Translations under genes and position numbers: made by a program
Notes under the pieces: model-generated
The model's input: only the letters and a program-made list of their open reading frames with translations
What the model was told of the DNA's origin: nothing
Databases searched by the model: none
Shown: positions 11,575-24,445 of the stretch, one piece after another
Layout: every line of letters starts with the position of its first letter
Numbering within the stretch: the first letter of the stretch is position 1
Origin: Brachynemurus nebulosus
Lineage: Eukaryota; Arthropoda; Insecta; Neuroptera; Myrmeleontidae
Assembly: GCA_035578155.1 (NCBI GenBank)
Contig: JAPWDM010000046.1
Location: 2,139,472 to 2,203,471, forward strand
Reading direction: 5' to 3'
Length of the DNA stretch: 64,000 bases

Positions 11575-11750
11575 TCTGACGAAAAACACAAAAACAGACT
11601 TTAAAGCCCAAAATATCCGGTGTGTGGCATCGGCCGTGTCTGGTTAACGCACTAATCCAAGAGTTATGGATTTCCAACGTTCTTATGAAATTTCGTAGAA
11701 ATTGATTGCTTTTCTCGAGAATTATCGCGTATACACATAAATACATATGG

Positions 11751-11751
<1 letters not shown>
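11575..11751 (+). repeat. Left half of the TA-centred dispersed unit
   Basis: This holds CGTGTCTGGTTAACG and CTCGAGAATTATCGCG before (TA)n. It matches the flank left of (TA)n at 24889-25030 and, inverted, 26694-26850. Its partner half lies at 13826-13945, on the far side of an insertion. Confidence 0.75.

Positions 11752-11840
<89 letters not shown>
11752..11840. repeat. (TA)n array, left of insertion
   Basis: Pure TA ending exactly at the left end of the 11841-13738 element. Confidence 0.95.
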
Positions 11841-11842
<2 letters not shown>

Positions 11843-13737
11843 GTAAATCCTAAAATATTGGGGCACTTTATGGTTTTCACAAAATTTTTGAAAATTGTAC
11901 CTTTTAACAGCACGAAACTTTTTGAACAATGAGAAAAGGGTCTTTTATGACGGTTCCGTGTTTAACATTTACGTGGGTACTTACACATTCTGCTCGTATA
12001 GGTACCAGGTGTTACAAGTTATTCATTCATTAAAAAAATCAAATCTTTATATTCTTTGTGTTTAATCAATTTTTTAATTATATGATTATAACAATAAGTA
12101 TTGTAAACTATTTCAAGTAATTCAGAATAAAATGTGTGTATGTTGTAAGGAAAGATTTAGAGAAATATGTAATAGTTTATGAGGTAAATGTTATTATAAT
12201 TGCCACATTTGATTTGATGTTTGTTACAATATTAACAAATATGCTTACCTAATTATTATCTTTTATGAATGTAGTAGAATGTATACTAGGTGTAAAAAGT
12301 TATTTATTCAGTAAAATAATTTTAATTGCAATTACAATATAAATTCATCATATAATTTAATTTTTTTTAAAACTAAAATTAAAATTTATTCATATAAAAG
12401 TTATACCGTCATTTAATACATTATTATTTTTAAGGTACGATCACAGTGTGATTCTGCCGAAAAGTAGTCAATTTTCACAATTTTTTTTCGAATAGATACG
12501 ATGGGGGAATGGGGATGAATTTTTTTTTGCGATTAATACCACTATTTGACAATACAAAAATATTTTTTTTACTTACTTTTATTTATTGTTTATATTTATT
12601 ATAATTTTTTGAAGAAAAGTGTCTTTAAAAAATGCCGAAATTCGGTGCCCACGAATGCGGCCGCAGTTTTTATCTGGAAAAAAAAATCAAATAGATTATC
12701 AATCTGTAGGTAAACTGCTATGTTCCTATGGGAGCTTTTTTTTGAAATTTGGAAAAATGGCGGCGGTTTGAATAAAAAGTACAAAATTTTTTACAGTTTT
12801 ACGCGTGAAAAAATAGGAAGATTTCAAAAGAAAAAAATCTCCCATAGGAACATAGCGGCTTACCTACTGATTAACAATCTATTTAATTTTTTTTCTCAGA
12901 TGAAAACTGCGGCCGCAATCGTGGGCACCAATATCCGCCCTTTTTTAAAGACATTTTTTCAAAAAATTATAATAATTATAAAAATAAATAAAAAAAATAT
13001 TTTTGTTTTGTCAAATAGTGGTATTAATCGTAAAAAAAATTCCTCCCCATTCCGCGATCCTATCCATCCGAAAAAAATTGTGAAAATTGACTACTTTTTG
13101 GCAGAATCACACTGTGATGGTACCTCAAGTTAGTATTTAAATTATTTTTAAGTAGATACTGTTGCGTAACACAAAAGGATTGATAATATTTTATTACTGC
13201 TCCAAAAGTGGAAATTCCAACTTTTGTACTTACAAATGGTGTCTACCTGCCACAAATTTCGCGTAAAACGTTTATTGTAAGTTAATTTTTATTAACCTGT
13301 AAATGGTAGACAGTAAATATTGCACAAAATAAAAAATATTTATATAATAGGGTTAAAATATTTTCTGCTTTCCTGACGCATTTTACATTATTTTGTCAAA
13401 CTGATTTATAAGACGTATTCAGGTCAATAATAAATTGGTTAATATTTTAATTAAATCAAGTACTTGAAATATTTAATTAAATAAAATAGTTATAATAGTT
13501 TACAATGTTTAGTTATAATCATATCACTAAAAAATTGACTAAACATAAAGACTAGAAATATTTTATTTTTTAATGAATGAACAACTTGTAACACCTGGTA
13601 CATACACGAACATAATAATGATAATATATAAGTACACATGTCAATAAAACCGTCATAAATGACCTTTTTTTTCGTTTTTAAAAATTTTTCAAAGATTTTA
13701 TGATAATCATAAAGTGCCCCAATATTCTAGGGTAAAG

Positions 13738-13738
<1 letters not shown>
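11841..13738. mobile_element. TIR element inserted in (TA)n
   Basis: Long inverted repeats of about 225-270 bp border it. The left one (GGGTAAATCCTAAAATATTG, then CCAGGTGTTACAAGTT and CATTCATTAAAA) is mirrored at about 13515-13738. The sequence between each repeat and the central foldback is not symmetrical, so it is a bounded element and not one simple palindrome. (TA)n abuts both ends. No transposase frame is visible. Confidence 0.78.
12432..13129. mobile_element. Inner foldback element, 300-bp arms
   Basis: The ends read GGTACGATCACAGTGTGATT and, inverted, AATCACACTGTGATGGTACC. The arms stay paired inward for about 300 bp, including GCGGCCGC at 12659 and 12911 and the CCCATAGGAACATAG region at 12720 and 12841. 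The outer flanks TTAA/TCAA could be a decayed TTAA duplication. It has no coding capacity. Confidence 0.82.

Positions 13739-13739
<1 letters not shown>

Positions 13740-13825
<86 letters not shown>
13740..13825. repeat. (TA)n array, right of insertion
   Basis: Pure TA beginning exactly at the right end of the inserted element. Confidence 0.95.
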
Positions 13826-13828
<3 letters not shown>

Positions 13829-13945
13829 TTTAGTGAAGTGAATACCATTTTTGGATTCTAGGGACTTCAACATTTATGTTATAGTCCGGGGCTCAAGTCA
13901 CGTCATGAAAACGGCCGTAATAGCTGAATTTCGAGAATAGAAATT
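13826..13945 (+). repeat. Right half of the TA-centred dispersed unit
   Basis: Begins AAATTTTAGTGAA and ends near GAATTTCGAGAATAG. Related copies follow (TA)n at 18977, 25118 and (inverted) 26470-26589. Confidence 0.75.
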
Positions 13946-14985
13946 CGTTAAAACCTATACGACGAAACAAAATTTACATAATTTGCAAGTACCTATAATA
14001 AAATAATGCACAAAAAAAATAATATGTCTCTTGAAGAATTCGTTTCAGTTTTTGTTAATGAACTTGAAAATATCACCGTTTCATGATCACGTATGTCTAT
14101 GGAGAATTTTATTCCCTTCATCTGATTATCGTTATCTAATTGTTGTTTTTCGTTTTTTATTTCTTTTTTATGTTGTTTACCAATATGCCATAGTTATAGG
14201 TGAAAGAAAAAACAACTGATAAAGATGTGTATATAAATAAAGAAATACTAAATGTGAAAGTTAACTAATAATAATATATTATGATCGATTTTGGAACTCG
14301 TGTCCGAATGTCCAGAAGATACAATACACAGTTTATTAAATAATGTTACAAGATGAAAGGTGTAATATACCTAACTAAAGAATGAATATTCTAATAAACT
14401 TTATAATGGTTTAATTTGTTTCTTTTTATATGTTCATCTCAATTTAAAACTCTCTTCTTTTTTAAATGAAACAGTAATTTATTTTAAAATATCTTCACAA
14501 TATTTTTTTTGTCTGTACTTTCTTGTTAAAAATGATAAGTTTACTTAAAAACTAGACCTATATGAATTCCAGGAATAATACATGCATATTCAGTCTGAGT
14601 GCAGGGCTCAAATATTGGTCCAAAGCATGCCTAATTTGCTTAACATTTTTACCGTTAATAAACTTTTGCTAGAAACAAATTTCAAAATCAGTTTCACAAC
14701 GTTGCGCCAGAAACCATGCTAACCATCACTTCGTCCGTTGGAACGCCTCTGTAGCACTTGTTGTGTATCCACAGGCATAAAAAATGGAAAGTAAATAACA
14801 TGCAAACGTTAATACAGCTAGGTAAAGTATGGTTACATGAATTTCTTTAACAAAAAAAAAAACGTTTTTTACGATGGTATTTTTAACAGAAAAAAAAATT
14901 TGCAGTAAAAAATCGCAGCATCAATACCACGCGTTAAAAATATTCTTTGAAAATAATAAAACGATATTTGAACAGCTGAACACCT
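13946..14985. other. No gene seen
   Basis: About 1 kb of AT-rich DNA. The 62-codon ORF at 14031-14219 shows no domain or codon pattern that supports it. Confidence 0.5.
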
Positions 14986-14989
14986 AGCA

Positions 14990-15975
14990 CATATCGACTA
15001 AATCAGATCCTATGCGTGGTCTTCTGGCAATTGACGGCAAAAAAATTTTTTTGCTGAAAAATGCGCCTATAATACATGATTTGAAGTCAAATTTCGGGAA
15101 AACGGCTAGCCGTCCATTTTCTGTTGACATCGCGTTTTCTAGCTTAACATATTAGTAATATCCATCGAAAGTTTGATCCACACCACACCTTATGCATGAT
15201 TTTCTGGCAGTTAACGACAAAAATATTTTTTTTGTAGAAAAACGCGCTAAATTAATACATCACTCGAAGTCAAATTTCGGGAATACGGCTAGCCGTCTAT
15301 TTTCTGCTGGCATGGCGTTTTCTAGCTTACTACATTAGTAATAACCAGTGAAAGTTTGAACCAGATCCTATGCATGATTTTCTGGCAATTGACGGCAAAA
15401 AAATTTTATTGTAGAAAAATGAGCCTATAATACATTATTCGAAGTCAAATTTCAGGAAAACAGCTAGCCATCTTTTTTCTGCTGGCATGGCGTTTTCTAG
15501 ATTACTATATTTGTAATAACTAGCTGAAGTTTGAATCAGATCCTATGCGTGGTTTTCTGGCAATTGACTGCAAAAAAATTTCTATACAGAAAAATGCGCC
15601 TATAATACATGATTTGAAGTCAAATTTCAGGAAAACGGCTTGCCGTCCATTTTCTGCTGGCATGTCATTTTCAAGCTTACTATATTAGTAATAACCGGCG
15701 AAAGTTTGAACCAGATCCTATGCGTGGTTTTGTGGCAACTGACGGCCAAAAATTATTTTGTGGAAATAAGCATCTGTGTATCATATTCATGATTCAAATG
15801 TCAATCATATTGATGATTCAAAGTCAAATTTCAGGAAAACGGCTGGATCTGGTTGAAACTTTCGCTGGTTTTTACTAATATAATAAGCATGAAAACGCCA
15901 TGTCAGCAAAAAATAGACGGTCAGCAGTTTTGCCGAAATTTGACTTCGAATCATGTATTATAGGCGCATTGTGCA
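14990..15975. repeat. About 176-bp tandem array, last copy inverted
   Basis: Five direct copies are marked by TCAAATTTC(G/A)GGAAAACGGCT at about 15090, 15271, 15447, 15621 and 15823. Each carries TCTGGCAATTGACGGCAAAA and GGCGTTTTCTAGCTTA. From 15840 the same text runs in reverse complement to about 15975, making a terminal hairpin-like end. Confidence 0.85.
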
Positions 15976-16049
15976 ACAAAAAATTTTTTGCTAACGAAAA
16001 AATTTTTTTTTACGACTCGGTCGCGACTTTGAACCGAACCAGCGGAAGC

Positions 16050-16510
16050 TTTGAACGGTAAAACCGAAACTGTTGTAAGCTCCATAGCGTACATTCCTTT
16101 CAACTGTGGAGATTCTCTTCTACAAAATATAAAATGTATAAACTTCATCGACATCAATTGTTGTCAGGTTTGGTAGCCACCTTGCCAGTAATAAAAACGT
16201 AGCTATTGGAATTTCGAATTTAACAAAAACTAAATACTTATTTGCATATTGTACAAATAAATTATCGATATAAAAATCGATACAGATACCTTTTCCAATG
16301 CTATTACACTTACTTCTTTTTATTCTTTTCTTCCATTATATCAGCCTTAACTGATTTTTTAATTTGTTTTGGATAGTATGAAATTCAAATATTTTATGAA
16401 TACTTTCACTATTTTAACCTCCAATTTGATTATAATAAATTCCGTTAATCAATTCAACCGAAAGAAAGCCATAAAATTTAAATGAAATCATTTAACATGA
16501 TATGACAGTG
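16050..16510. repeat. Dispersed repeat, inverse of 57760-58185
   Basis: About 430 bp match the reverse complement of 57760-58185, including ATTGTACAAATAAATTATCGA and the region around TCAGCCTTAACTGATTTTT. It adjoins the inverted end of the tandem array on the left and a LINE fragment on the right. Confidence 0.75.
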
Positions 16511-16574
16511 TCGCATAGTTCAACAACACATGTTAAGTCATAATTTATAAACATTTCATTGTTCAGCATCCACA

Positions 16575-16928
16575 ACAATGTGTTTATATTGCAAACAAAA
16601 CCATTTGGTTACCGACAAAAATTGTCCCGAATTTGTGAGACAAAAAAATGAAACAAACATAAGGCACATCCCTTTTTATCCCATTCATTACTAATAATCT
16701 CAATAAAAAACGCAAAGCTTCAGAAACATACAAACCAATAGAACTACCTCCACCAATGTACAACCCTCATCGCAACCCTAGTTGTTCTCTACCAGTTATC
16801 TTTAATCCACACAGAAATCCAAATCCAGGAGATTCGGTTATCGAAAGCTCCAGCCATGTATACAACAACATTAATAATAACAATAAAACAATTCATAATA
16901 CAACTTCAAGTAATGAAGATCTCAAATA
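16575..16928 (+). pseudogene. LINE ORF1 3' fragment with zinc knuckle
   Basis: The frame opens with CLYCKQNHLVTDKNCPEF, a C-x2-C-x4-H-x5-C type knuckle as found in gag-like ORF1 proteins of I/Jockey-type LINEs. It meets a stop near 16690 and continues in another frame as KRKASETYKPIELPPPMYN and an Asn-rich tail ending at TAA (about 16928). A single frameshift separates the two parts. ORF1 proteins bind the element's RNA. The N-terminal part is missing. Confidence 0.72.
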
Positions 16929-17278
16929 AAAAATCAATTACATCTTATTAGATTTAGTTCAAAGCTCCAATATTACAGTGAACATTATGAATACAATAGT
17001 GGAAAAAATAATATATGTAACTAATAATAAAGAAAATCATTAAAATCCAATTTGATAATATATATTTTTTAGAATAATACATAATATCGTACACATAATC
17101 AAATTAATAAACTAATCACTGAAAAATTATAACAACATCTTATACCAATTAAACGTATATATAAAAATAAAAAATAAATAATTAATTAATAAAAAATTAC
17201 ATATTTTTCTACAGTAACATAAATTAAGTATGTATATATAGTAGGCAACGCTACTACAAAGATACTGAAATTCATAAT

Positions 17279-17690
17279 TTGGAAAATAATAACATTATGG
17301 ATAACGTCATCAATCAGGAAACAAACAAACTGAATATCATTCAATGGAATGCAAGATCACTTAAGCCTAAGTTAGGAGATTTAGCTCACTTGTTCCATAC
17401 GAGAAATATTCATATAGCTGCAATATCAGAAACTTGCCTCAAATCAGAAGACAAAGTAAAACTCAGAAACTATCAAATTTTTAGGTGCGATAGAGCAGGT
17501 GGCAAAGGTGGAGCAACTTGAATAATACATAAATCCATATCAGTAATCAACAAGTCGCTAAAATTTTCAAATCATTATACACAAATAGTAGCCGCTACAA
17601 TAGGAAAAACTAACCCAATATTTACAAACAGTTGTAAATATTTACAACTGTCCCAAGAGCTTCATATCCTATAGAAGATGGTGTAGCTTA
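17279..17690 (+). pseudogene. LINE ORF2 endonuclease start, truncated
   Basis: MENNNIMDNVINQETNKLNI leads into IIQWNARSLKPKLGDL and IHIAAISETCLK. These are the first blocks of an AP-type endonuclease domain: N of QWNAR and E of SETCL are conserved catalytic or metal-site positions. The frame stops at 17519-17521 just after DRAGGKGGAT and stays readable briefly (IIHKSISVINKS). Nothing of the reverse transcriptase follows. It lies 350 bp after the ORF1 fragment in the same orientation, so both belong to one truncated I/Jockey-like copy. Confidence 0.85.
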
Positions 17691-17699
17691 ATTCAAAAT

Positions 17700-18010
17700 A
17701 TAAATAACCAATACTTAATACTGCCGCCGTAAGTCAAAAAGACGAAACTGACAAAGTTTGACTTTTTGAGGTTTACATTGATTTCCATGTGTTCAACCAC
17801 GAATAATCTAAAAGACTAATCCAAAAAGACGTATCTTTAATAGTTCCTAAGATACAGCGGTTCGTGATAGCCGTATCTACACTAAAAATGCATAGATACT
17901 AAGGTAAAAAGCAGTAAGTCACATTTCACAGAAAAAAAAGCAGTATCTACACTGTAGTTACTGCTATTTGGCTTAGCACTAGTCGGCTACTGCTTTTTAA
18001 CTTAGCAAAT
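17700..18010. other. No gene seen
   Basis: AT-rich spacer with short internal repeats of GCAGTA words. No coding signal. Confidence 0.5.
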
Positions 18011-18017
18011 TTCATAA

Positions 18018-18350
18018 TATCCCTGTCGCAGCATCTGCATACCATAGCGAATTTCCAAATATTGGGCACTGTCGGATCTCATCTAAGACCTGTACCTATC
18101 TAAAATAGTTTAGGTTTCTAACAAAGAGTAAAACAATTTTTAAAATCGGCTGGGTAATTAGTTTTGGCATTTTTGGGGATCCAAGAACCCGAACGGATTT
18201 TGTGCAGCATAGTTGTATCCATCTAAAATAATTCAGTTCTCTAGCAGTGAGAATTTTTTTAGAATCGGTTCAGTAGCTTACTACTGGCGTTTTCGGATCT
18301 GCAAGATCCCGCTGAGCCTCATTAAAAAATCAGCTCGACCGTATATTCTA
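18018..18350 (+). repeat. Dispersed copies of the 120-bp satellite, with leader
   Basis: It starts CTGTCGCAGCATCTGCATA and runs through two diverged copies of the TCTAAAATAGTTTAG ... AAAATCGG unit. The leader recurs at 60765, 61105 and (inverted) about 27880-27925. Confidence 0.78.
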
Positions 18351-18363
18351 GGCGGACTTTATG

Positions 18364-18797
<434 letters not shown>

Positions 18798-18884
<87 letters not shown>

Positions 18885-18901
18885 CATATTATGTTCTTTT
18901 G

Positions 18902-18976
<75 letters not shown>
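18798..18976. repeat. Two (TA)n arrays split by a 26-bp duplicate
   Basis: TA at 18798-18879 and 18906-18976. The spacer repeats ACATATTATGTTCTTTTGTT, which also precedes the first array, so flank and array were duplicated together. Confidence 0.9.
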
Positions 18977-18980
<4 letters not shown>

Positions 18981-19115
18981 CAAATTTTAGTGAATATCAT
19001 TTTCGTATTCTAGGGACCTCAAAACATATTTCTGCCATAACCCCGGTCTCAAATTGCGTCATAAGACCTACTGTAATAGTTGAATTTCGAGTTTTCGAAA
19101 TTCGCTAAAACAATT
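18977..19115 (+). repeat. Right half of the TA-centred unit
   Basis: Begins CAAATTTTAGTGAATATCAT and ends GTTTTCGAAATTCGCTAAAA. It is nearly identical to 25120-25255. Confidence 0.8.
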
Positions 19116-19187
19116 GTACTTACGTTCATTTGTTTATCTTCAACACATGATGTTATTCATATAATTATGTTAAATGTGGAAATTGAT

Positions 19188-20210
19188 GTAGAAGTAAGTG
19201 GGAAAGTCCGTTGATTGAACAAAAGCGATTATTTTTCCATGTTTAAAATTTCTACAGTAAAGAGAATTCAATAAGTTATCTTTTGCCTATAAGTTACCAA
19301 CTAAAAATATTGATTTCCTTTTGAGTTACCGAGCTTTGACCGACCATGTGCAAAATGGCCAAAATTTAAAATCAATGGGTAAAGTGGGAAACTTTAAAAA
19401 ACTGTACAAACTCAACGTAAATCTTGTAGCAGAGTTATTATATCTATATTTCAAGGCAAAAAAGGTTTAAAGAATACAAAATACATAGTAAATATAGAAG
19501 AAAAAACAATTTTTGCTGAAAAAAAAAAATGAAAAAATGACTTGATTGATTTTTGAGCTTCGATGCGTACATTTGCCAAACGTTTCTCAACTGTTTCTTG
19601 CAACTTAATTTAGATTTGCGAATTGTTAAAAAATCTGGTTTTCACGCCGCGCGTACGATATTTTATATTCCGGTAACCGAAAAAACCGAGATGAGGTCGA
19701 AATTTTGAGGTTAGAGGGACATAAATACATTCACGACACTCTTTTAAATTATAAACAATGAATCGACAACATTTGAATCCTAAACGACGCCTCAATAGCG
19801 ATTTTTGACATTTCCCACTTTGCCCCATACAGAATTTCCCACTTTACCCCAACACCACATTTTGCAAAAATGTAAGCGTCATTTTTTTACAGTGTATAAA
19901 TTACACGAAACGCTTATGTATTATCAAAATCAAGACTACAAAGAATACTTTGAGTGTACTTACAATCTCTTTATCTCTAAAACGAGTGAAAAAAACGATA
20001 TTGAAACGATGGGAAATAAAATTTACGATTCACTTCAAAACTTTGACAAGTGTCAAAGAGCATATGAACACATATGCATGTGTGGGTATACCATAAAGAT
20101 TAGTTTGTGGTCATTACTAATAGATGTCAGTAGCGCATGACATCTGTACTTTGACAGATTACCCGGAAAGTGCCCTTTCCCACCTTACCCCACTTACCTC
20201 TACTGGTAAT
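19188..20210. mobile_element. Probable TIR element, TTTCCCACTTTACCCC motifs
   Basis: GTAGAAGTAAGTGGGAAAG on the left is mirrored by TCCCACCTTACCCCACTTAC near 20178-20198, followed by CTCTAC. The word TTTCCCACTTT(G/A)CCCC appears twice at 19806-19850 and inverted near 19378. The ORF at 19805-20140 has no recognisable domain. No clean target duplication was found. Confidence 0.5.
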
Positions 20211-20214
20211 TGAA

Positions 20215-20820
20215 TCATATTGTATGTATAAGTTTTCGCCATGGTCTGTTGTCAGTAAGTAGCAACTTAATTTCTTAATGATCAGCTAATTTTAAAAACG
20301 GGAAATAATAGTTGGAATATGCAGAGATGTGACTTATTTAAAATACAAGTATTAGAAATACAGATACAAGATACAAAATACGTACTTTCATCTTATATCT
20401 GAAATAATCTTTTAAAAATTCATTTTGCATCTTGGATTCAGATACATTATCTTGGTATCTTAGTATTTTGTAAATATTTAATTTACTAAAATACTTTTAT
20501 TAATTACCTACGGCATCTCACCCTCAGGGAAATACACCCTTAAAATGCCGAGTTCCGCCCCTGTGGAGCGACTTTTGGGGAGATGATAATGAGACCTTAG
20601 CGAAGAAAATGAGGGATAAAATGTTTAATGAACTGGTTTTGCTCAAGTCTCAATTGAAACTCGAAAAATATGTTCTCACATTTTCGCGATAAACGCGATC
20701 CACTGTTCATAATTAATTTGTCATGTAATAAACTTAAACTAACAAGGAAAGGGCAAGAAGTCGAAAATTAAAACAAATCTGAAACTTTGTCAGTATGTAG
20801 AGAGTGGCTAGCTAATAACA
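20215..20820. other. No gene seen
   Basis: AT-rich sequence with short TATCTT(G/A)-type repeats at about 20330-20470. No coding signal. Confidence 0.45.
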
Positions 20821-20822
20821 TA

Positions 20823-22717
20823 GAAAACGCCGTAAGCAGCGGGGCCCCATCATGGAAGTCGAATTTTTCCCTTCATTTTCGGTATTGAATGTCTTCAAGA
20901 GAAATGTGATTGAAAGTCTACAAGTGATTTGTCATTTTAATGGTTTCAAAATTGATGATGAGTGTCAGGCTGATCGGGGCTTTAAACAAAGGTTTTAAGT
21001 TTTTAAGGGCTGAATCTCCGTAAATTTCAATTTTGTGCCCATAGCAGTTAGCAGGAAAAAAGCCAACACAATTCGTACGAGGGCATTCCTACCCACGCTT
21101 ATCCGCTAATTGCTTTTGTGTTTTATTTTTAAATATTAAAAAGGACCTTAAATAGTAAACTGGAAGACCTTTATAAAGATATTTTTTCTTTCCAAAAAAA
21201 TCCAAAATTTCTATTTTATAAATAAAAAAAACGCCGTGAGCAGCGGAACCCCGTCACGGAAGTCGAATTTTTCCTTTCATCTTCGGTATTGAATGTCTAC
21301 AAGCGAAATGTAATTGAAAGTCCACAAGCGATTTGTCATTTTGGTGGTTTCAAAACTAATGATGAATGTCCGGTTGATCGGGGCTTTAAAAAAAGGTTTT
21401 AAGTTTTTAAAGGCTGAATCTCAGTAAGTTTCAATTTTGTGCCGATAGCAGTTAGCAGGGAAAAAGCCAACACAATTCGTACGAGGGCATTCCTACCCAT
21501 GCTTATCCGCCAATTGCCTTTGTGTTTTATTTTTAAATATTAAAAAAGGAACTTAAATAGTAAACTGGAAGGCCTTTATGAAGATATTTTTTCTTTCCAA
21601 AAATATCCAAAATTTCTATTTTACAAATAATAAAAATCCAAAATTTCTAATTTATAAATAAACAGTGACTTTAATAACATTTTTAAATTACTTAACATGT
21701 ATGTATTTCATTTTTTTATAAAAGTACGTTCATTTTTTTCAAAATTTTAAAAAATTAGTATTCGCCTACTTGTATTTAGAATAAAAATAACGCATTTAAA
21801 ACACATTTAACAATAGCATTGAATTCCGATGTAAAAATGGGAGAAGTGGGGGGAAAAGTAATGTGGACTCCCTAGAAGGTACAGGCTGGATACTAACTGA
21901 ATACACGTACAAAATTTCAACCCTCTAGGTTTCCTTAGAGAGTCTCTAGACGTGTTAGAAAACAAGCAAAAAATTTAAGGATATATTGGCGTAAAAATCG
22001 TGGGGGTAAGGGTTAAAAATTGAAACCTCCAAAAAGAAGTGTCTGGCTATTAGCTTAAGCTGTACACAAAATTTCAGCCCTCTAGGTTTATTTGGAGATT
22101 TTGACCCGAACGAAACTATTAAAAAACAAGAAAAATCATGTTCCTTTTGGTATAAAAATGGTGGGGGTAGGGGTTAAAAGTCGAGACCCACAAAAGGCCG
22201 CCCCCTGATACTAACTCAATCCGAATACAAAATTTCAGCCCTCTAGGTTTATTTGGGTGACCTGTGCGAGTGGTACAAACTTCGAAAACGTCGAAAAAGC
22301 ATGAAATTGTAGCTTAATAATGAGGCGGGTGGGGGTAAAATATTAAAACCTTCAAAAAGCACAACCTAGGTATGAACTCTATCAACTCACCAAATGTCAA
22401 CCCTCTACGTTAATTCTGGGGGGCTGGGGGCGTGTTAGATCCAGCGAAAATCGCTTTTTCCCCCTCTACTCCCACCAAATCATCCTAGGAAGTTGAATTT
22501 TGGATATGTTGTAGATAATTGACCGAAACATTTGCGAAAAGTTTTATTGCTTTTCCACCCCCCACCACCCCCTTAAAGGTTGGGTCGGGTCCAAAATTTG
22601 CCCAAAATTAGACTCCACTTTGATAGTATTGTTGTGCATCGGAATGAGCCCCATTTACCAAATTTGAGCTCTTAACTTCCATAGGGGCGCCTACACATAT
22701 TAAAAGGTAGCGGGAAA
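20823..22717 (+). repeat. Long non-coding repeat, copy B with duplicated head
   Basis: The same family as 5142-6550. The first about 400 bp occur twice (20823-21228 and 21229-21660), each starting AAACGCCGT(A/G)AGCAGCGG. The rest follows copy A module by module and ends GGTAGCGGGAAAATATATA at the (TA)n start. It has one more internal module than copy A, around 22100-22200. Confidence 0.85.
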
Positions 22718-22724
22718 ATATATA

Positions 22725-22785
<61 letters not shown>
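22718..22785. repeat. (TA)n array
   Basis: About 68 bp of TA at the 3' end of long repeat copy B, the same junction as at 6551. Confidence 0.95.
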
Positions 22786-22788
<3 letters not shown>

Positions 22789-22917
22789 GAAATATCATCA
22801 ATTTTTAAGTTCTACGGGTCCGAAAACGGATAGCGCCCCTACTCTCGCCGTTCTTGTCGTATAGACATTTGCATCCGCAGGACAGTTGTGGATCTCAGAT
22901 AACACAACCTGTTAACA

Positions 22918-24080
22918 CAACCTCTAAAATAGTTTACCTTGGTAATAGTAAAAAGGTTTCAAAATCGGTCAGTTATTTTATTTTTGACACTTTTAGGTCC
23001 TACTGACACTTCAGACCTTACATAACGTAATCTATATGTATCTAAAATAGCTTAGCTCCCCAACAGTGAAAAAATTTTCAAAATCGGTCGGCTAGTTTAT
23101 TTTTGACGCTTTTGGATCCGATGGACCCTGGCAGACTTTACATAACGTAATCTATATTTATCTAAAATAGTTTAGCTCTGTAAGAGTGAAAAAATTTTCA
23201 AAATCGGTCGGTTAGTTTATTTTTACCACTTTTGGGTCCCATGGACCCTGGCGGACCCTAAATAACGTAATGTATGTCTATCTAAAATAGTTAGTTCCCC
23301 AACAGTGAAAAAATTTTCAAAATCGGTCGGTTAGTTTATTTTTGACACTTTTGGACCCATGGACCCTGGCAGACCTTACATAACCTAATCTATATTTATC
23401 TAAAATAGTTTAGCTCTGTAACAGTGAAAAAATTTTCAAAATCGGTCGGTTAGTTTATTTTTGACACTTTTGGATCCCATGGACCCTGGCAGACCTTACA
23501 TAACGTAATCTATATTTATCTAAAATAGTTTAGCTCTGTAACAGTGAAAAAATTTTCAAAATCGGTCAGTTAGTTTATTTTTGACACTTTTGGGTTCTTT
23601 GGACCTTGGTGGACCTTACATAACGTAATTTATATTTATCTAAAATAGTTTAGCTCTGTAACAGTGAAAAAATTTTCAAAATCGGTCAGTTAGTTTATTT
23701 TTGACACTTCTGGATCCTATGGACTCTGGCAGACCTTACATAACGGAATCTATATTTATCTAAAACAGTTTAGCTCTGTAACAGTGAAAAAATTTTCAAA
23801 ATCGATCAGGCAGTTTATTTTTGACACTTTTGGGTCCTATGGACCGAGGCGGACCTTACATAACGTAATCGATATTTATCTAAAATAGTTTAGCTCTGTA
23901 ACAGTGAAAAAATTTTCAAAATCGGTCAGTTAGTTTATTTTTGACACTTTTGGGTCCTGTGGACCCTGAAGGACCTTACATAATGTATTCTAAATCTATC
24001 TAAAATAGTTTAGCTCTGTAACAGTGAAGAAATTTTTAAAATTGGTCGTTTAGTTTATTTTTTACAATTATGGGATCAGT
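22918..24080 (+). repeat. 120-bp satellite array, ten copies
   Basis: A regular array whose unit contains TCTAAAATAGTTTAGCTCTG, AACAGTGAAAAAATTTTCAA and TTTTTGACACTTTTGGGTCC. Copy starts fall near 22922, 23042, 23162, 23282, 23400, 23520, 23640, 23760, 23880 and 24000. The middle copies are most alike and the edge copies diverged, as expected from unequal exchange. Single diverged copies occur at 18018-18740, 27700-27850 and 60835-60960. Confidence 0.93.
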
Positions 24081-24445
24081 AAATCCTGGCGAAACTCATA
24101 CAAGTCTAGTACTCTAACAGTAAGAAAAGGGTTCTAAGGATCTCATATAACTTATGGCAGTCCGTACGCTTCTTGCGGACATCATTTAATTAATTAATTC
24201 AAATACTTTAACTTACTAACTGTGAAAAAATTTTTTAAAATCGATTGGTTAATTAATTTCTGGCCTTTTTAGGTCCCGAAAACCTTGACCTCACATAAAA
24301 TACCTTAAATACATTTGAAATGGTTTAATTTTTTAACATTATTCATTATTAGTGGAAAAATTTTCAAAATCGATTCAAAATATTTTTCCGTACATACATA
24401 TGTACATTGTACACATATTTTGTTTTGTTTCATATTTAATAATAT
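24081..24445 (+). repeat. Diverged satellite end and terminal block
   Basis: Two decayed units, then the CATACATATGTACATTGTACA block shared with 18745-18797. Confidence 0.65.

Noticed and set aside
12432..13129. Single 1.9-kb palindrome including the outer TIRs
   Set aside because: Sequence between the outer repeats and the inner foldback is not symmetrical, so two nested elements explain it better.
22918..24080. Possible CRISPR-like array
   Set aside because: Repeat and 'spacer' are both conserved from unit to unit with a 120-bp period; it is a satellite in a eukaryotic genome.
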